NCBI RefSeq assembly: GCF_036965045.1
Contig: NZ_JBALOV010000017.1
Span: forward strand, 62,001 to 126,000
DNA from: Ferdinandcohnia sp036965045
GTDB lineage: Bacteria; Bacillota; Bacilli; Bacillales; Bacillaceae_L
Direction of reading: 5' to 3'
DNA length: 64,000 nucleotides
The notes beneath the pieces are model-generated. The model was not told the DNA's origin, searched no databases, and saw only the letters and a program-made list of their open reading frames with translations. Below, one piece after another: positions 61,621 through 64,000 of this stretch (position 1 is its first letter; every line of letters begins with the position of its first letter). The translations under genes were made by a program, and so were the position numbers.

Positions 61621-64000
61621 AAAAACTACCACACTTGTTAAAGAAGAGAAGCTACCGAAAACAAAGGAAAAGACTTTACATATGATTGGAAATGCCCATT
61701 TGGACCCAGTCTGGCTGTGGCAATGGCAGGAAGGCTTTCAGGAAACAAAAGCTACCTTCCGTTCTGCGCTAGACCGAATGAAGGAGTATCCGGAGTTTGT
61801 ATTTACCAACAGTTCTGCGGCGAATTATGAGTGGATTGAAAACAATGAGCCGGAGATGTTTGAAGAAATTAAACAGCGTATTAAAGAAGGGCGCTGGGAA
61901 ATTGTCGGCGGCTGGTGGATTCAACCAGACTGTAATATACCAAGCGGTGAATCATTTGTCCGCCAAGGATTATATGGGCAGCACTATTTTAAAGAAAAGT
62001 TCGGTGTTACTGCTAAGGTTGGATACAACGTGGACAGCTTCGGCCATAATGGCATGCTGCCGCAAATCTTAAAGAAAAGCGGGATGGATTATTATGTGAT
62101 GATGCGCCCGAGTCCTCAAGAGAAAGGGCTGCCAGGAAGAGTATTCTGGTGGGAATCAGATGACGGCTCCCGGGTACTTGCATACCGTATTCCATTTGAA
62201 TATTGCACATGGGGCAAAGATCTTGAAAAACATGTCCGCCGTAATGCCGGCGAATTGAAAGCTCCGTTTAATGATTTAATGTCCTTCTACGGAGTAGGAA
62301 ATCATGGCGGAGGACCTACTGTGGAAAATATCGAAAGTATAAAGCGGTTAAATGAAGACCCAACGTTTCCTAGACTGGTTTTCAGTACTCCAAATAAATA
62401 CTTTGAGGAGCTTATGAAGAAGAATCTCCCGTTTCCAGTGGTTCATGATGATCTGCAGCACCATGCGAGTGGAAGCTATTCAGCACATTCTGGAATCAAG
62501 AAGTGGAACCGAGAAGGAGAAAACGCTCTGATTCGTGCGGAGAAGTTTTCGGCTATTGCGAACTGGCTAACAGGACAAAAGTATCCTATTGCTGAATATG
62601 ATCGTGCGTGGAAAAATGTGTTGTTCAACCAGTTTCATGATATTTTGGCAGGAACTAGCCTGGAAGATGCGTATGATGATGCCCAACAAATGCACGGAGA
62701 AGCAATGTCTATTGCCTCAAGAGGTGTGAACTATGCGATTCAGTCCTTGTCCTGGAGAATTGATATTGAACAGGAAGAGGCCATGAAGCCAATTGTTGTC
62801 TTCAACCCGCATGCCTGGAATTCAAGAGTGAATGTGGAACAGGAAGTAGGGGGATTAAGGCCTGGCGACTTTTTAATTGATGATGAAGGAAACGAAGTTC
62901 CGATGCAGACGGTGCAATCCCATGCAACCTCAGGGGGACGCTTCCGTGTCAGCTTTATCGCGGATCTTCCGTCCATGGGCTACCGCGTCTACAAGATTGT
63001 CCGCCGTGACATAAAGCCAAAGGATTTTCCGGAAGTACAAGCGAGCGATACAGTTCTTGAAAATGACCTGTTCCGTCTAGAAATCGATCCGGAAACTGGC
63101 TTTGTCAAGAGTCTCTTTGACAAAGAAAAGAGCATTGAAATTCTGGCAGGTCCGGCTGCCCGTCCTGTTGTCATCGAAGATAAAAGTGACACCTGGTCCC
63201 ATAATGTCCTTCACTTTAATAAGGAAGTGGGGACATTCAAGGCATCGAGCGTCAAGCTTGTGGAGCATGGACCGGTCAAATCTGTTATTCGTGTAGTAAG
63301 CACATATGGAAACTCTACTCTTGTTCAGGATATTACCATGTATAAGGAATTGGAGCAGATTGATGTTCATTGTACATTGAATTGGCAGGAACAGTTTAAG
63401 GCGTTAAAGCTGAAGTTTCCAGTGAATCTTATTTTTAGAAAATCTACCTATGAAATTCCTTACGGCCATATTGTTAGAGAAGGAAATGGGGAAGAGGAGC
63501 CAGGACAAAACTGGATTGATTCTTCTGGTACACATCCGGAATCAGGGGAAATGTATGGTTTAAGTATTTTGAATGACAGCAAATACAGCTTTGATATTCA
63601 CAACAAGGAAATGAGCATGACGGTTCTTCGCAGCCCGATTTATGCGCATCATGATCCATTGGTACCAAGTCAAGATGGCCATTATACGTTTATTGATCAA
63701 GGGTACCAAAGATTTACGTACTCACTGCTTCCGCATAAAGGAAATTGGGAAACAGCAGGTACCGTTCGCCGCGCTGCTGAATTGAACCAACGTCCAATCA
63801 GCATTATCGAAACGTATCATAAAGGTTCATTGCCGCAAAAGGATTCTTTCCTTTCTGTCGATGTGGAAAATATCATCATCAGCGCCGTTAAGAAAGCCGA
63901 GGACAACGATGATTTAATCGTGCGTGCCTATGAAACTACTAATGATGCTACTACAGCAGTGATATCCCTGCCTAAGTGGAATCGTACGATTACAGCTGAA
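61613..64000 (+). CDS. GH38 alpha-mannosidase, 3' end beyond window
   Basis: Starts at GTG 61613 inside the end of the MBL gene (GTGACTGA overlap, ribosome site AAAGGGGGAG) and stays open for 796 codons to the window edge. The zinc site is GNAHLDPVWLWQW with His29 and Asp31; the nucleophile Asp141 lies in VDSFGHNGMLPQI. FYGVGNHGGGPT and QFHDILAGTSLEDAY complete the GH38 core. The C-terminal half matches the truncated GH38 at 1-896 closely, so the two form a paralogous pair distinct from the gene at 52471. Cytoplasmic, acting on alpha-mannosides. Only the last 200 residues or so are missing. Confidence 0.93.
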   Translation, partial: MTEKTTTLVKEEKLPKTKEKTLHMIGNAHLDPVWLWQWQEGFQETKATFRSALDRMKEYPEFVFTNSSAANYEWIENNEPEMFEEIKQRIKEGRWEIVGGWWIQPDCNIPSGESFVRQGLYGQHYFKEKFGVTAKVGYNVDSFGHNGMLPQILKKSGMDYYVMMRPSPQEKGLPGRVFWWESDDGSRVLAYRIPFEYCTWGKDLEKHVRRNAGELKAPFNDLMSFYGVGNHGGGPTVENIESIKRLNEDPTFPRLVFSTPNKYFEELMKKNLPFPVVHDDLQHHASGSYSAHSGIKKWNREGENALIRAEKFSAIANWLTGQKYPIAEYDRAWKNVLFNQFHDILAGTSLEDAYDDAQQMHGEAMSIASRGVNYAIQSLSWRIDIEQEEAMKPIVVFNPHAWNSRVNVEQEVGGLRPGDFLIDDEGNEVPMQTVQSHATSGGRFRVSFIADLPSMGYRVYKIVRRDIKPKDFPEVQASDTVLENDLFRLEIDPETGFVKSLFDKEKSIEILAGPAARPVVIEDKSDTWSHNVLHFNKEVGTFKASSVKLVEHGPVKSVIRVVSTYGNSTLVQDITMYKELEQIDVHCTLNWQEQFKALKLKFPVNLIFRKSTYEIPYGHIVREGNGEEEPGQNWIDSSGTHPESGEMYGLSILNDSKYSFDIHNKEMSMTVLRSPIYAHHDPLVPSQDGHYTFIDQGYQRFTYSLLPHKGNWETAGTVRRAAELNQRPISIIETYHKGSLPQKDSFLSVDVENIIISAVKKAEDNDDLIVRAYETTNDATTAVISLPKWNRTITAE

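Noticed and set aside
1..64000. Suspicion that the two end GH38 fragments are one gene on a circular or mis-assembled contig
   Set aside because: The overlapping C-terminal regions differ at many residues and in their neighbours, so they are separate paralogues.
38000..64000. Apparent rise in G+C in the right-hand part of the window
   Set aside because: A few hand-counted lines gave about 37-38% on the left and 42-45% on the right. This is too small a sample to claim transfer; a sliding-window computation would be needed.
1..64000. Insertion sequences, phage genes, tRNA or rRNA genes, riboswitches
   Set aside because: None recognised on reading both strands; all sizeable gaps are explained by repeats, terminators or regulatory sites.

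Overview
The window looks like chromosomal DNA of a low-G+C, spore-former-type Bacillota, most likely a Bacillaceae. The support is strong AGGAGG-type ribosome sites, sigma-A promoters, cre (CcpA) sites, LacI regulators, CUT1 sugar importers without their own ATPase, a DUF624/YesL protein, and intergenic hairpin repeats. No phage, transposase, tRNA, rRNA or CRISPR was seen. Almost every gene serves import and intracellular breakdown of complex glycans. The set fits mannose- and N-acetylglucosamine-containing material such as N-glycans, plus some gluco- and fructosides.

Layout. 1-5988: the end of a GH38 alpha-mannosidase, an FGGY kinase, a GH32 fructosidase, a 52-bp hairpin repeat array holding a 90-N gap, a SIS protein and a ROK kinase. 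6412-15080: an amino-sugar operon with a cre site and a LacI operator (nagB, ABC importer, lacI, nagA), followed by a Gfo/Idh/MocA oxidoreductase and a 2-hydroxyacid dehydrogenase. 15078-22783 (minus): a second importer operon with a GH13 alpha-glucosidase, two tandem DUF1861 proteins and a GH130 phosphorylase. It diverges from a lacI gene, which is followed by manA. 25290-31949: an APH-fold kinase, then GH130, GH2 beta-mannosidase, a zinc dehydrogenase and a ROK fructo/mannokinase.

32070-32660 is a 104-bp tandem array. 32762-36111 holds a P-loop kinase and an MFS transporter/GH13_18 sucrose-phosphorylase-type pair on the minus strand. 36299-43897 holds a GNAT, a third lacI, an unrecognised six-hairpin-type protein, GH1 and a GH20C-like hexosaminidase. 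43941-44099 is a third (53-bp) array. 44215-48151 pairs a TIM-barrel isomerase/lyase with a Gfo/Idh/MocA enzyme and a GH36-like alpha-galactosidase. 48236-64000 holds DUF624, a third importer, GH38, a racemase-like protein, an FGGY kinase, a class II aldolase, GH84, a tandem metallo-beta-lactamase-fold protein and the start of another GH38.

How the genes fit together (inference from families). Three lipoprotein-dependent importers bring oligosaccharides in. GH20, GH84, GH38, GH2, GH1, GH36-like and GH130 enzymes, none with a signal peptide, trim them in the cytoplasm. Free GlcNAc and mannose are phosphorylated by ROK kinases. NagA/NagB and ManA feed fructose-6-phosphate to glycolysis. The gene content recalls the pneumococcal N-glycan locus (GH20C, ROK, GH38 and others). 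Three LacI regulators each have a recognisable, different palindrome near their targets, and CcpA sites mark at least two promoters. The parts that family knowledge does not explain are the DUF1861 pair, the six-hairpin protein, the racemase/kinase/aldolase module, the tandem MBL protein, and the three repeat arrays that share a roughly 52-bp period.
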